Notes: generated by a model not told the origin, from the letters alone. 64,000 nucleotides of DNA from an uncultured Nocardioides sp. (GCF_947488025.1 NZ_CANKYS010000003.1:186001-250000); one strand, 5' to 3'. Counted from the first letter of the stretch, positions 25,372 to 33,571 are shown. Translations and numbers: made by a program.

Positions 25372-26501
25372 GACCGGCCACCCGCCACCGCGTCGGCGAG
25401 CACCTCGACCACGCGGTCCTGCTGCTCCTCGGTCAGGTGCGGGTGCATCGGCAGGGAGAGGATCTCCCCGGCGGCGGTCTCGGCGACGGGCGCCGCTCCG
25501 GGGCCGAGCCCGAGGTGCGCGTAGGCGCCGGTCCGGTGGACCGGGTAGGGGTAGTGGATGCCCGCACCGACCCCGGCTCGTCCGAGCTCGGCCAGCACCC
25601 TATCGCGCTCGGCGACGCGGACGACGTAGAGGTGCCACACGTGCTGCCCCTCCGCACCGAGGAGCGGGCGACGTACGCCGTCCACGTCGGCCAGCAGCCG
25701 GTCGTAGCGGGTGGCGGCGCGCACCCGCAGCTCGTTCCACTTCTCGAGGCGGTCGAGCTTGGCGCGCAGGTAGACCGCCTGCACGGTGTCGAGCCGGGAG
25801 TTCATCCCGATCACGTCGTGCACGTAGCGCGTCGAGGAGCCGTGGTTGCGCAGGCGCCGCACCTCGGCCGCGATCGTCGCGTCGTCGGTGGTGACCGCCC
25901 CGGCGTCGCCGGCTGCGCCGAGGTTCTTGCCGGGGTAGAAGCTGGTCGCCGCGACCGTGCCGAGCGCACCGGCGCCGCGACCGCCGAGCCGGGCACCCTG
26001 GGACTGGGCGGCGTCCTCGACGAGCGGGACCCCTGCGTCACCGCAGATCCGTGCGAGCCGCTCCATCGGCGCGAGCTGGCCGAAGAGGTGCACGGCCACC
26101 ACGGCCTGGGTGCGGTCGGTGATCGCGTCCTCGACCTGGTCGGGGTCGATGAGGAGCCGCTCGTCGTCGCAGTCCACGAGCACCGGCACGGCACCGATCC
26201 GCGAGACCGCCTCGGCGGTCGCGATGAAGGTGTTGGCCGGGATGACGACCTCGCCCCCCGGCGCGACCCCCACCGCTCGCAGCGCGAGCTCGAGCGCGTC
26301 GGTGCCGTTGGCGACGCCGACGCAGTGGTCCACGCCGACGAACGAGGCGTACTGGTGCTCGAAGTCGGCGACGGGCGGGCCGTCGACGAACGCCGTGGCC
26401 GAGAAGACCGCGGCGATCCCGGCCTCCACCTCGGCCGCGATCTCCGCGTGCTGCGAGCCGAGGTCGACGAAGGGGACCTGGGTGTTCTTCGGGCTGCTCA
26501 T
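25368..26501 (-). CDS. DegT/DnrJ/EryC1 sugar aminotransferase (WbpE-like)
   Basis: 377 residues, PLP-dependent fold type I. VPFVDLGSQHAEIAAEV at the start, VANGTDALELALRA, EDAAQSQGA and SFYPGKNLGAAGDAGA with catalytic Lys192 are the standard landmarks. The N-terminal form is closest to enzymes that aminate position 3 of a nucleotide sugar (WbpE, QdtB type). Together with the oxidoreductase at 29303 and the acetyltransferase at 30412, it fits the route to UDP-2,3-diacetamido-glucuronic acid; this is an inference from family resemblance. ATGA overlap with the upstream gene. Confidence 0.88.
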   Translation of the reverse strand: MSSPKNTQVPFVDLGSQHAEIAAEVEAGIAAVFSATAFVDGPPVADFEHQYASFVGVDHCVGVANGTDALELALRAVGVAPGGEVVIPANTFIATAEAVSRIGAVPVLVDCDDERLLIDPDQVEDAITDRTQAVVAVHLFGQLAPMERLARICGDAGVPLVEDAAQSQGARLGGRGAGALGTVAATSFYPGKNLGAAGDAGAVTTDDATIAAEVRRLRNHGSSTRYVHDVIGMNSRLDTVQAVYLRAKLDRLEKWNELRVRAATRYDRLLADVDGVRRPLLGAEGQHVWHLYVVRVAERDRVLAELGRAGVGAGIHYPYPVHRTGAYAHLGLGPGAAPVAETAAGEILSLPMHPHLTEEQQDRVVEVLADAVAGGRS

Positions 26502-27142
26502 GCATGGACTCCTGTCCGGATGGGTCGGGCGGGGACTCCCACCCAGGTCTCTCCTGCGGGTACGTCGTCGAGGACCACCGAGCCCATCCCGACGGTGGCG
26601 TCGGCCCCGATGCGCACGCCCTCGCGCACGGAGGCGTTCATGCCGAGGTAGGCGGCCTCGCCGACCTCGACGTCGCCGCCGAGGGACACCCCGGCGCAGA
26701 GCGTGGCGTAGTCGGCGACGGTGCAGCCGTGCGTGAGCGTCACCTGGGGCATCAGGACCACGTGCTCGCCGACCTCCACGTCCGCGGTCAGCACGACCCC
26801 GTCGAGGGCGACCGAGCCACGACCGACGTGGCAGCTGCCGGGCAGCACCAGGCGCGGGTGGAGCAGGGTGGCGTAGCGCGACGCGTCGAGGCCGAGCATC
26901 GACAGGCGCGTCGCGACCCGGCGGCGGATCCGTCCCTTGCCGAGCGTGAGGACGACCTCGTGGTCGACCAGCCCGGGGACCAGGTCGACGCCCCCGAGCA
27001 CCGGCGCGAGGCCGTGCAGGGTGCCCCAGCGCGCGTGGTCGTCGTCGACGACCTGGACGGGCCCGTCGTGCTGGACGAGGACGGCGACCGCGGTCGCCTC
27101 CCGGGCCAGACCGCTGGCGCCGACCAGGACGAGCCCGCTCAC
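26498..27142 (-). CDS. NeuD/PglD-family sugar O/N-acetyltransferase
   Basis: 214 residues. An N-terminal Rossmann-like part (GLVLVGASGLAREATAVAV) is followed by hexapeptide repeats (VLTADVEVGEHVVLMPQVTLTHGCTVADYATLCAGVSLGGDVEVGEAAYLGMNASV), with the catalytic His in LTHGC. The end VGVPARPI is typical of the family. GTG 27142 is preferred over an upstream in-frame ATG because it overlaps the upstream stop as GTGA, as do all joints in this operon. Directly after an aminotransferase gene, it is likely to acetylate the new amino group, as PglD does after PglE. Confidence 0.85.
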   Translation of the reverse strand: MSGLVLVGASGLAREATAVAVLVQHDGPVQVVDDDHARWGTLHGLAPVLGGVDLVPGLVDHEVVLTLGKGRIRRRVATRLSMLGLDASRYATLLHPRLVLPGSCHVGRGSVALDGVVLTADVEVGEHVVLMPQVTLTHGCTVADYATLCAGVSLGGDVEVGEAAYLGMNASVREGVRIGADATVGMGSVVLDDVPAGETWVGVPARPIRTGVHA

Positions 27143-28302
27143 GGCCGCCACGCCGACCCGAGCGCGTCGCACACCCGCTGGTGCTCGGCGTCGCTCATCT
27201 GGTGGAACAGCGGCAGCACCAGCGTCGTGTCGGTGAGCCGTTCGGTGACCGGGAGCGGGGCGTGGGGACGCTCGGCGTGCGCCGGCTGGCGGTGGGCCGC
27301 CATGATCCCGCGTCGCGCCGAGATGCCGGCGGCGGCGAGGTGCTCCATCACCTGCTCGCGGTCCAGAGGGTGCTCGGGAAGGACCTCGACCCAGCAGGAC
27401 TGGAAGTTGGTGGTCCCCCAGGCCGGGTCCCCGACCAGCCGGAGGCCGGGCAGGTCGGCCACCGCGTCGGCGTACCTCGCCGCGAGCTCGCGGCGACGCG
27501 CGACCATCGCAGGGAGCCGGCCCAGCTGGACCAGCCCGACCGCGGCCTGCAGGTCGGTCATCCGGAAGTTGAACCCGACCTCGTCGAAGCTCTCGGGCGG
27601 CGCGAGGACGCTCGCGTGCCGGTCGGCGGCCGAGACGCTCATCGCGTGCTCCCGCAGGCGGCGGGCGCGGTCGGCCCAGTCGGCCCGTGAGGTGGTGAGC
27701 ATCCCGCCCTCACCGGTGGTGAGCAGCTTGCGGGGGTGGAAGGACCAGGTGGCGATCTCCGCCTCCGCCCCGACCGGTCGGCCGTGCGCCGTGGACCCGG
27801 CCGCGCAGGCCGCGTCTTCGACGACCGTGATGCCGAGCGGGTCACACCAGGCACGGATCGCCCGCAGGTCGAGGGGGACGCCGCCCTGGTCCACGGCGAT
27901 CACCGCGCGCGTCCGCGGGGTGACCACCGTGGCGATGGTGGCGGGCGTGAGGTTGCCGGTGACGGGATCGACGTCGGCGAAGACCGGCGTGGCTCCGACG
28001 TAGGTCGGCGCGTTGGTGGTGGCGACGAAGGAGAACGACGGCACGACGACCTCGTCTCCGGGACCGATGCCGGCGACGACGAGGGCCAGGTGCAGCGCCG
28101 TCGTGCAGCTGCTCAGCGCGACCGCGTGGGAGACCTGCTGGGACTCGGCGAAGGCGGCTTCGAACTCGGCCACCCGCGGTCCCTGCGCGACCCAGCCGGA
28201 GCGCAGCACCTCGGAGACGGCCGCGACCTCCTCCTCACCGAGCCACGGCTGCATCACGTTGATGCGCGTGAGCTGCTGCTCCGTCCGGTGGTCGATGCTC
28301 AT
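27139..28302 (-). CDS. DegT/DnrJ/EryC1 sugar aminotransferase (PglE-like)
   Basis: 387 residues. MQPWLGEEEVAAVSEVLRSGWVAQGPRVAEFEAAFA is the family start; SSCTTALHLALVVAGIGPGDEVVVPSFSFVATTNA, VEDAACAAGSTAHG and SFHPRKLLTTGEGG with Lys192 bind PLP. It is diverged from the second aminotransferase in this operon and probably aminates a different position (4-amino type). No 4,6-dehydratase such as PglF is in the window, so its keto-sugar substrate must come from elsewhere or from the epimerase gene upstream. ATG 28302 overlaps the upstream stop (ATGA). Confidence 0.88.
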   Translation of the reverse strand: MSIDHRTEQQLTRINVMQPWLGEEEVAAVSEVLRSGWVAQGPRVAEFEAAFAESQQVSHAVALSSCTTALHLALVVAGIGPGDEVVVPSFSFVATTNAPTYVGATPVFADVDPVTGNLTPATIATVVTPRTRAVIAVDQGGVPLDLRAIRAWCDPLGITVVEDAACAAGSTAHGRPVGAEAEIATWSFHPRKLLTTGEGGMLTTSRADWADRARRLREHAMSVSAADRHASVLAPPESFDEVGFNFRMTDLQAAVGLVQLGRLPAMVARRRELAARYADAVADLPGLRLVGDPAWGTTNFQSCWVEVLPEHPLDREQVMEHLAAAGISARRGIMAAHRQPAHAERPHAPLPVTERLTDTTLVLPLFHQMSDAEHQRVCDALGSAWRP

Positions 28303-29306
28303 CGCGCCACCGCCACGGAACGCCCCGCGGCGATCTGCTCGCGCTGCGGCCGCCACCACTCCACGAGCCGGCGCAGGCCGTCCTCGAGGCCGGTGGTGGC
28401 GGTGAAGCCGAGGTCGCGCTCGGCGGCGCGCGTGTCGGCGAGGCGGCGTACGACGCCGTTGACGCCCCGCTCGGGCCCGTGCTCGACCGGCAGGTCGGAG
28501 CCCATCACCCGCAGCAGGGTCTCGGCGAGCCCCAGCAGGCTGGTCTCCTCGCCACGGGCGACGTTGTAGGTGCCCTCGACCACGCCGCTCGACGCCGCCA
28601 GCACGTTGGCGCGGGCGATGTCGGTGGTGAAGACGAAGTCCATGGTCTGGCGGCCGTCGCCGAAGATCAGCGGCGGCAGGCCGTCGTCGATCCGCTCCAT
28701 CCACCGGACCAGGACCTCGGTGTAGAGGCCGTGCACGTCCATCCGGGGGCCGTAGACGTTGAAGTAGCGCAGCGCGACGTAGTCGAGGCCGTTCATCGCC
28801 CGGAAGCTGCGCAGCATGCCCTCGTTGAAGGTCTTGGCGGCGCCGTAGAACGTGTCGTTGTCGTAGGGGTGCTGGCGCTCCGGGGTCGGGAACTCCTCGG
28901 CCAGCCCGTAGACCGACGCTGAGGACGCCGCCACCACCTTGTCGACGCCGGACGTCGTCGCCGCGGCCTCGATGACGTTGAAGGTCCCGTCCACGAGCAC
29001 CTCCAGGGCCAGCCGGGGCTCCTCGGCGCACTGGGTGATCCGGATCGCGGCCTGGTGGAAGACGACGTCGCAGCCGCTGGTCAGGTCGTGCACCAGGTCG
29101 CGGTCGCGGATGTCGCCGCGCACGAGGACCAGGTCGGCCCCGTCGCGCCCGAGGGCGTCGGCGAGGTTGGCCTCGCGCCCGCGGACGAAGTTGTCGAGGA
29201 CCCGCACCTGGGCGGCCCCGGCGTCGAAGAGCTGGTCGACCAGCGTCGAGCCGATCGTGCCCGCACCGCCGGTCACCAACGCGGTGGCTCCGGCCAGCGC
29301 GGTCAT
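28299..29306 (-). CDS. NAD-dependent nucleotide-sugar epimerase/dehydratase
   Basis: 335 residues, extended short-chain dehydrogenase. VTGGAGTIGS (11-20) is the NAD-binding loop, FHQAA follows, SSASVYG and YGAAK give the Ser-Tyr-Lys triad, and ALRYFNVYGPRMD is the substrate-side motif of GalE/GlmE-like 4-epimerases. It probably epimerises or dehydrates a UDP-N-acetylhexosamine feeding the pathway. It is coupled to its neighbours by ATGA overlaps. Confidence 0.87.
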   Translation of the reverse strand: MTALAGATALVTGGAGTIGSTLVDQLFDAGAAQVRVLDNFVRGREANLADALGRDGADLVLVRGDIRDRDLVHDLTSGCDVVFHQAAIRITQCAEEPRLALEVLVDGTFNVIEAAATTSGVDKVVAASSASVYGLAEEFPTPERQHPYDNDTFYGAAKTFNEGMLRSFRAMNGLDYVALRYFNVYGPRMDVHGLYTEVLVRWMERIDDGLPPLIFGDGRQTMDFVFTTDIARANVLAASSGVVEGTYNVARGEETSLLGLAETLLRVMGSDLPVEHGPERGVNGVVRRLADTRAAERDLGFTATTGLEDGLRRLVEWWRPQREQIAAGRSVAVAR

Positions 29307-30415
29307 CGCGCGCCCTCCATCACGGCTGCAGCCGCCTGGCGCGGCACCGGCGGCGGGCCGGCCGGGACCGGCAGCGGGGCGTCGTACGACGTCGGGGTGC
29401 GGTCGGCGAGCCGCTGCGAGGCGGCCTCGAGCACCTCGAGGACGCGCAGCCCGGAGCGACCGTCGGTCAGCGCCGGACGGCCCTCGCGGATCGCCCCGGC
29501 GAACTCGGTGGCCATCGACCCGAGCGCCTCGCGCTCGGGCAGCGCCGGGGACCAGGTGTCGCCGAGCCGGTAGGAGACGGTGGACGCGGCGCGGTCGGCT
29601 CCGGCGACCGACGTGCGCGCCAGGTCGACGCCGCGGTCGTAGATGCTGAGCCGCTGCTGCGGGTTGAGGTCGTCCCACACGAGGGTGCGGCGTGAGCCGC
29701 CGATCACCATCTGGCGGATCTTGGTCGGGCTGAGCCAGTTGACGTGCACGTGCGCGAGCCCGTCGTCCGGGAGCGGCAGGGTCAGGTGGCCGACACAGGC
29801 GCGGCCGGCGCCGATGGGGTCGGCGCCGGTCGCGCCGATGCCCGTGGTCGGGAGACCACCCGGCAGCACGAAGTCGAGGATCGCGAGGTCGTGCGGCGCC
29901 AGGTCCCAGAGCACGTCGATGTCGGGCTGCACCAGCCCGAGGTTGATGCGCACCGAGTCGACGAAGTGCACCTGGCCGAGCTCGCCGCTGCCGACGAGGT
30001 CGCGCATCCTCTGCACGGCCGGCGTGTAGCAGTAGGTGTGGTCGGTCATCAGGACCAGGCCCTGCGCGTCCGCGAGGTCCACCATGGTGCGGCCGCGGGT
30101 CACGCTGTCGGCCAGCGGCTTCTCGACGAGCACGTGCTTGCCCGCGCTCAGCGCCTGCAGCGCCAGGCCGTGGTGCGTCCGGGCCGGGGTGGCGATGGCG
30201 ACCGCGTCGATCCGCGGGTCGTCGAGGACCCGCTCCACGCTGTCGGTGACCTCGACGTGCGGCCCGGCCACGCGGCGCGCCCGCTCGAGGTCGAGGTCGC
30301 AGACCAGCTCGAGGCTCCAGTCGGGGGACCCCCCGAAGTTGCGGACCAGGTTGGGGCCCCAGTAGCCGGCGCCGATCACGGCGATGCCCAGCGGGCCGGG
30401 AGTGCGGGTGCTCAT
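29303..30415 (-). CDS. Gfo/Idh/MocA oxidoreductase (WbpB/WlbA-like)
   Basis: 370 residues. VIGAGYWGPN (14-23) is the NAD(P) loop and EKPLA at 98-102 the catalytic-lysine motif of the family; WDLAPHDLAILDFVL matches the His-containing substrate motif. In amino-sugar loci, members oxidise C3 of a UDP-N-acetylglucuronic acid, giving the ketone used by a WbpE-type aminotransferase. That role is inferred from the neighbouring aminotransferase and WbpD-like acetyltransferase. A UDP-GlcNAc 6-dehydrogenase (WbpA) would also be needed and is not in the window. ATG 30415 is preferred over an upstream start because of the ATGA overlap. Confidence 0.87.
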   Translation of the reverse strand: MSTRTPGPLGIAVIGAGYWGPNLVRNFGGSPDWSLELVCDLDLERARRVAGPHVEVTDSVERVLDDPRIDAVAIATPARTHHGLALQALSAGKHVLVEKPLADSVTRGRTMVDLADAQGLVLMTDHTYCYTPAVQRMRDLVGSGELGQVHFVDSVRINLGLVQPDIDVLWDLAPHDLAILDFVLPGGLPTTGIGATGADPIGAGRACVGHLTLPLPDDGLAHVHVNWLSPTKIRQMVIGGSRRTLVWDDLNPQQRLSIYDRGVDLARTSVAGADRAASTVSYRLGDTWSPALPEREALGSMATEFAGAIREGRPALTDGRSGLRVLEVLEAASQRLADRTPTSYDAPLPVPAGPPPVPRQAAAAVMEGAR

Positions 30416-31041
30416 CGTGCTTCCTCCAGTCGGCCGTCGGCCTCCACGTAGATCTCCCCGGTGACCGGGCAGATCCACCGGTCGCGGTTGTCCGAGACGA
30501 GCGGGACGCCGCTGCGGCCCACCCAGCCGATCCGCCGGGCGGGCGAGCCGACGACGAGGGCGTGCGCGGGCACGTCACGGGTGACGACCGAGCCCGCTCC
30601 CACGCTGGCCCACCGGCCGATCCGCACCGGGGCGACGCACACCGCGCGTGCCCCGACGGACGCCCCCTCCTCGATGGTCACCCCGACGGGTTCCCAGTCC
30701 TCGGCGCCCTTGCGCCGGCCGTCGGTCGTGACGGCGCGGGGGTAGGTGTCGTTGGTGAGCACGACCGCGGGGCCGATGAACACGCCGTCGCCGAGGACGG
30801 CCGGCTCGTAGACCAGCGCCTGGTTCTGCACCTTGCAGCGCTCGCCGATGCGCGCGCCCGGGCCGACGTAGACGCCGCGTCCGAGGATCGTGCCGTCGCC
30901 GACCTGCGCGCCCGCGCGGACGACGGTCTGGTCCCACACCTGCGCGCCGGGACCGACGTGGGCGCCGTCCTCGACGGTCGCCGTGGGAGCGACGAGGGCG
31001 CGGTCCTTGGACCTGGGACGTGCGTTGGACACTGAGGTCAT
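30412..31041 (-). CDS. Hexapeptide N-acetyltransferase (WbpD/WlbB-like)
   Basis: 209 residues of left-handed beta-helix (VAPTATVEDGAHVGPGAQVWDQTVVRAGAQVGDGTILGRGVYVGPGARIGERCKVQNQALVYEPAVLGDGVFIGPAVVLTNDTYPRA). The stretch CKVQNQALVYEPAVLGDGVFIGP...TNDTYPRA is characteristic of WbpD/WlbB, which N-acetylate the 3-amino group of UDP-GlcNAc(3NH2)A. A short C-terminal extension (WICPVTGEIYVE) is not usual. Coupled by ATGA overlaps to genes on both sides. Confidence 0.88.
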   Translation of the reverse strand: MTSVSNARPRSKDRALVAPTATVEDGAHVGPGAQVWDQTVVRAGAQVGDGTILGRGVYVGPGARIGERCKVQNQALVYEPAVLGDGVFIGPAVVLTNDTYPRAVTTDGRRKGAEDWEPVGVTIEEGASVGARAVCVAPVRIGRWASVGAGSVVTRDVPAHALVVGSPARRIGWVGRSGVPLVSDNRDRWICPVTGEIYVEADGRLEEAR

Positions 31042-31877
31042 GTGCGTGAGCTTTCGTCTCGTTGCCAGGTGGTGAAGTCCCCGGACCTCAGCGCCTTCCG
31101 GGCGCCGAGCCGGGCGGCGACGTGGACTGCCACGAACACCGGGAGTCGGAGGGCCAGGCCGGGCCGGGTGACGGCGAGGCCGAGCAGGGTGCGCGCGCCG
31201 GTGCGCGAGGCGGGTCGTCGTACGCCGAGCTGGGCGGCCTGGGTGTTGCCGGTCGCGATGCGGATGCGCCGGCGTACGAGGTCGCGCACGGTGCGCGGCG
31301 GGTGCACGACCGCGACGGCGCTCGGCACCACGCGACGCTCGTCGTGGCTGAACGAGTCGGACATGCCGAGGTCGTCGCTCATCAGCTGCGGGAGCGCGGT
31401 GACCCGCGCCTGCCCCTGCTCGGAGAGCACGACGACGCCGCGGCCGAAGAGACCGGCCTCGACCTGGGGCAGCGCCTCCCAGACGTCGTAGTACCACCGC
31501 ACCCAGCGCGAGCACCCCGCGCGGGGCACGTCGCGACGCGGTGCGGTGGCGAGGACCTCCTCGCGGGCGATCGGTTCGATGAGCCGGAGCGCGGCAGCGC
31601 CGTCGAGCTCGATGTCGGCGTCGAGGTGGATGCGCGGGAAGACGTCGGTGGCGGCGTTGCCGACGCGGACGGCCTCGACCTTCGAGGGCTGCGGGATCTC
31701 GATGACGCGGGCACCGGGATCGGCGGCACGGGCCACGTCGGCGGTGCGGTCGGTGCAGCCGTTGCAGACCACGACCACGTCGAGGTCGTCCCCGGTGCCC
31801 TGGCGCAGCGCACGGAGGTTGCGCCCGATCGTGGCCGCCTCGTTGTGGGCGGGTATGACGACGCTGGCGACAGCCAT
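31038..31877 (-). CDS. Family 2 glycosyltransferase
   Basis: 279 residues. SVVIPAHNEAATIGRNLRAL, VVVCNGCTDRTADVAR and HLDADIELDG (DxD) are the GT2 landmarks. A basic, hydrophobic C-terminus (LVRRRIRIATGNTQ...LGLAVTRPGLALRLPVFVAVHVAARLGA) may associate with the membrane. It is the first gene of the eight-gene operon ending at 24370. Ribosome site GGGGGAG precedes ATG 31877, and palindrome site 6 lies upstream. Confidence 0.88.
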   Translation of the reverse strand: MAVASVVIPAHNEAATIGRNLRALRQGTGDDLDVVVVCNGCTDRTADVARAADPGARVIEIPQPSKVEAVRVGNAATDVFPRIHLDADIELDGAAALRLIEPIAREEVLATAPRRDVPRAGCSRWVRWYYDVWEALPQVEAGLFGRGVVVLSEQGQARVTALPQLMSDDLGMSDSFSHDERRVVPSAVAVVHPPRTVRDLVRRRIRIATGNTQAAQLGVRRPASRTGARTLLGLAVTRPGLALRLPVFVAVHVAARLGARKALRSGDFTTWQRDESSRT

Positions 31878-31923
31878 CTCACTCCCCCGGCTCGCGTGTG
31901 GGCCCCACGCCCGACACGCTCCG

Positions 31924-31983
31924 ATCTTGTGGACCGCGACCGCCCGGGCGGACCGTGCACGGGGGCTTTCGCCCATTTTGGGG
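31924..31983 (-). promoter_or_regulatory. EPS-regulon palindrome site 6 and -10 hexamer
   Basis: On the minus strand CCCCAAAATGGG (31983-31972) is followed by 42 bases and CAAGAT (31929-31924). The predicted start near 31916 leaves a leader of about 38 bases before ATG 31877. It would drive the eight-gene nucleotide-sugar and glycosyltransferase operon. No -35 hexamer is seen. Confidence 0.62.
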
Positions 31984-31998
31984 AGCCCGCGGGGAGCC

Positions 31999-32715
31999 CT
32001 ACCGGGCGGCCGCGGCGAAGCTGATGTCGGCGGAGCGCAGGTCGCGCAGGCGGAGGACCAGGAGGTCGAGCTCGGCCACCGACCAGGTGTCGTCGATCGC
32101 CACGCCGGAGGCGGTGGTGCGCAGGGCGCGGTAGAGCGCGAGGGGCTGCTTGCGCAGCTCGGCGTGCAACGTGCCCTCCAGGACCAGGCGGAGGTAGTCG
32201 TGCTGGGCCACGGGCCCGGACCCGTAGCGGTAGGTGGCGTCGACGTCGTTCTCGGCGGCCAGCTCGGCGAAGGTCTGCCAGTCGATCGCCAGCACGTGGT
32301 CGACGTGGCGGCCCGCGGTCGCCTCCGCCGCCGCCACCGCGGCGCTCGCCGGTCGGGCACCCAGCTCCGCCAGGTCGTCGTACGGCACCGGGACCGACTC
32401 CACCCGCGCGCTGCGCCCGTCGGGGTCCACCTCGACGAGCATCACCGACTCGACCGACTGCTGCCCCGGCAGCCACGACACGTCCCCGCTGCCCCCGGGG
32501 CGGGTGCCGACCATCAGGATCGTCTCACCCGGCGCCGGGGGTGGTCGCTCATCCAGGCCGTCGAAGGCGCCGTCGATGCGCCCCATCCCGCTGGCGAGGT
32601 GGAGGTTGAGCCCGACGGCCGCGGCCACGCCGAGCACGCCCAGCAGCGCGGCGACCGCCAGCAGGCGGCGCAACCGCGGGCGTCGGCCTCGACCGGTTGG
32701 TCCGGCACGTGCCAT
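31999..32715 (-). CDS. Short, degenerate LytR-CpsA-Psr (LCP)-like protein
   Basis: 238 residues. A basic N-terminus and one membrane segment (about 17-37) lead to an extracytoplasmic domain whose start (ETILMVGTRPGG...SVESVMLVEVDPDGRSARVESVPVPYDDLAELGA) resembles the LCP core. Real LCP phosphotransferases have R(T/S)DT before the MLV strand and SIPRD after it; here these read SVESV and SVPVP, so the arginines and aspartate that bind the polyprenyl phosphate are missing. It is also shorter than the roughly 300 residues usual for the family. It may be a non-catalytic relative helping polymer attachment or chain release. Controlled by palindrome site 7, with a different spacing. Confidence 0.6.
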   Translation of the reverse strand: MARAGPTGRGRRPRLRRLLAVAALLGVLGVAAAVGLNLHLASGMGRIDGAFDGLDERPPPAPGETILMVGTRPGGSGDVSWLPGQQSVESVMLVEVDPDGRSARVESVPVPYDDLAELGARPASAAVAAAEATAGRHVDHVLAIDWQTFAELAAENDVDATYRYGSGPVAQHDYLRLVLEGTLHAELRKQPLALYRALRTTASGVAIDDTWSVAELDLLVLRLRDLRSADISFAAAAR

Positions 32716-32743
32716 CGAAGTCCCCCGTCCGTCCCGTGCTCCG

Positions 32744-32786
32744 ACGCTAGGCGGCCTCGGGGGGCGACCTCATGCCCCAAACGGGG
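32744..32786 (-). promoter_or_regulatory. EPS-regulon palindrome site 7, short-spacing variant
   Basis: On the minus strand CCCCGTTTGGGG (32786-32775) is followed by only 25 bases before TAGCGT (32749-32744). The other copies have 40-42. The dyad centre would be near -44 rather than -60, the second position commonly used by bacterial activators. The leader before ATG 32715 is about 20 bases, with GGGGGAC as ribosome site. Confidence 0.55.
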
Positions 32787-32807
32787 GACGGTGCAGCCGG
32801 GTCGTCG

Positions 32808-33410
32808 CTAGGAGTTGAAGCGCTGCTGGGTCTTCTCGAGGCCGTCGGTGATGAGCGACTCGACCGCGTCGGCGGCGTCGGAGACCTGGAACGGCAGCTC
32901 CTTGCGCTCGACGGTCGAGTAGTTGGACAGCACGAAGTCGGCGACGTCCTGGCGCCCGGGCGGCCGGCCGATGCCGGCGCGCACGCGGTAGAAGTCGCCG
33001 GTGCCGAGCGAGGACCGCATCGACTTCAGGCCGTTGTGGCCGTTGTCGCCGCCGCCGAGCTTGATCCGCAGCGTGCCGAAGGCGATGTCGAGCTCGTCGT
33101 GGATCGCGATGACGTGCGCCGGGTCGACCTTGTAGAAGGTGGCGAGGGCCTTGACCGGACCACCCAGCTCGTTCATGTAGCCGCGGCCACGGGCCAGCAC
33201 GACGCGCGGGCCGCCGAGCGACAGCCGACCCTCGACGACGTCGGCGCGGCCGGTCTTGTGGGCGCGGAACTTCGAGCCCATCCGGGCCGCCAGCTCGTCG
33301 GCGACCAGGTAGCCGATGTTGTGCCGGTGACCGGCGTAGGCCGGACCGGGGTTGCCGAGGCCCACGACCAGCCACACGTCGCTCGGCCCGCCGGTCTGGT
33401 CTGTCGTCAC
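32808..33410 (-). CDS. pth: Peptidyl-tRNA hydrolase
   Basis: 200 residues, normal length. [27 protein letters not shown] holds the catalytic His; [64 protein letters not shown] match the substrate-binding motifs. It frees tRNA from stalled peptidyl-tRNA in the cytoplasm. GTG 33410 follows GAGGAC. It lies downstream of rplY, the usual actinobacterial pairing, and its end borders the exopolysaccharide locus. Confidence 0.97.
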   Translation of the reverse strand: MTTDQTGGPSDVWLVVGLGNPGPAYAGHRHNIGYLVADELAARMGSKFRAHKTGRADVVEGRLSLGGPRVVLARGRGYMNELGGPVKALATFYKVDPAHVIAIHDELDIAFGTLRIKLGGGDNGHNGLKSMRSSLGTGDFYRVRAGIGRPPGRQDVADFVLSNYSTVERKELPFQVSDAADAVESLITDGLEKTQQRFNS

Positions 33411-33430
33411 GTCCTCATCCTTCCATCGCC

Positions 33431-33533
33431 GATCGGGCGCTTCCTGCCCGTCACGCGCATCGACCGGGCGGTTCCTGCCCGTGTATCGGGCAGGAACCGC
33501 CCGGTCGGCGGTGGAGACGGGCAGGAAGTGCCC
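33431..33533. repeat. Nested double inverted repeat between pth and rplY
   Basis: An inner perfect hairpin has 20-base arms at 33462-33481 and 33487-33506 with a 5-base loop (TGTAT). Around it an outer pair of 18-base arms (33435-33452 and 33516-33533) matches at 17 of 18 positions. Inner and outer arms share the core TTCCTGCCCG, so the element looks like one unit duplicated in inverted orientation. Transcribed from either strand it would fold strongly; no T-run follows, so a simple intrinsic terminator is not certain. Confidence 0.85.
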
Positions 33534-33571
33534 GCTCAGGTGGTCTTGCTCAGGTGGTCTCGCTCAGGGGG

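Noticed and set aside
1..32800. Exosortase or PEP-CTERM sorting signals
   Set aside because: The locus has exosortase A-associated enzyme families, but I saw no multi-membrane exosortase and no PEP-CTERM tail on the secreted proteins, including the end of the 1587-residue protein.
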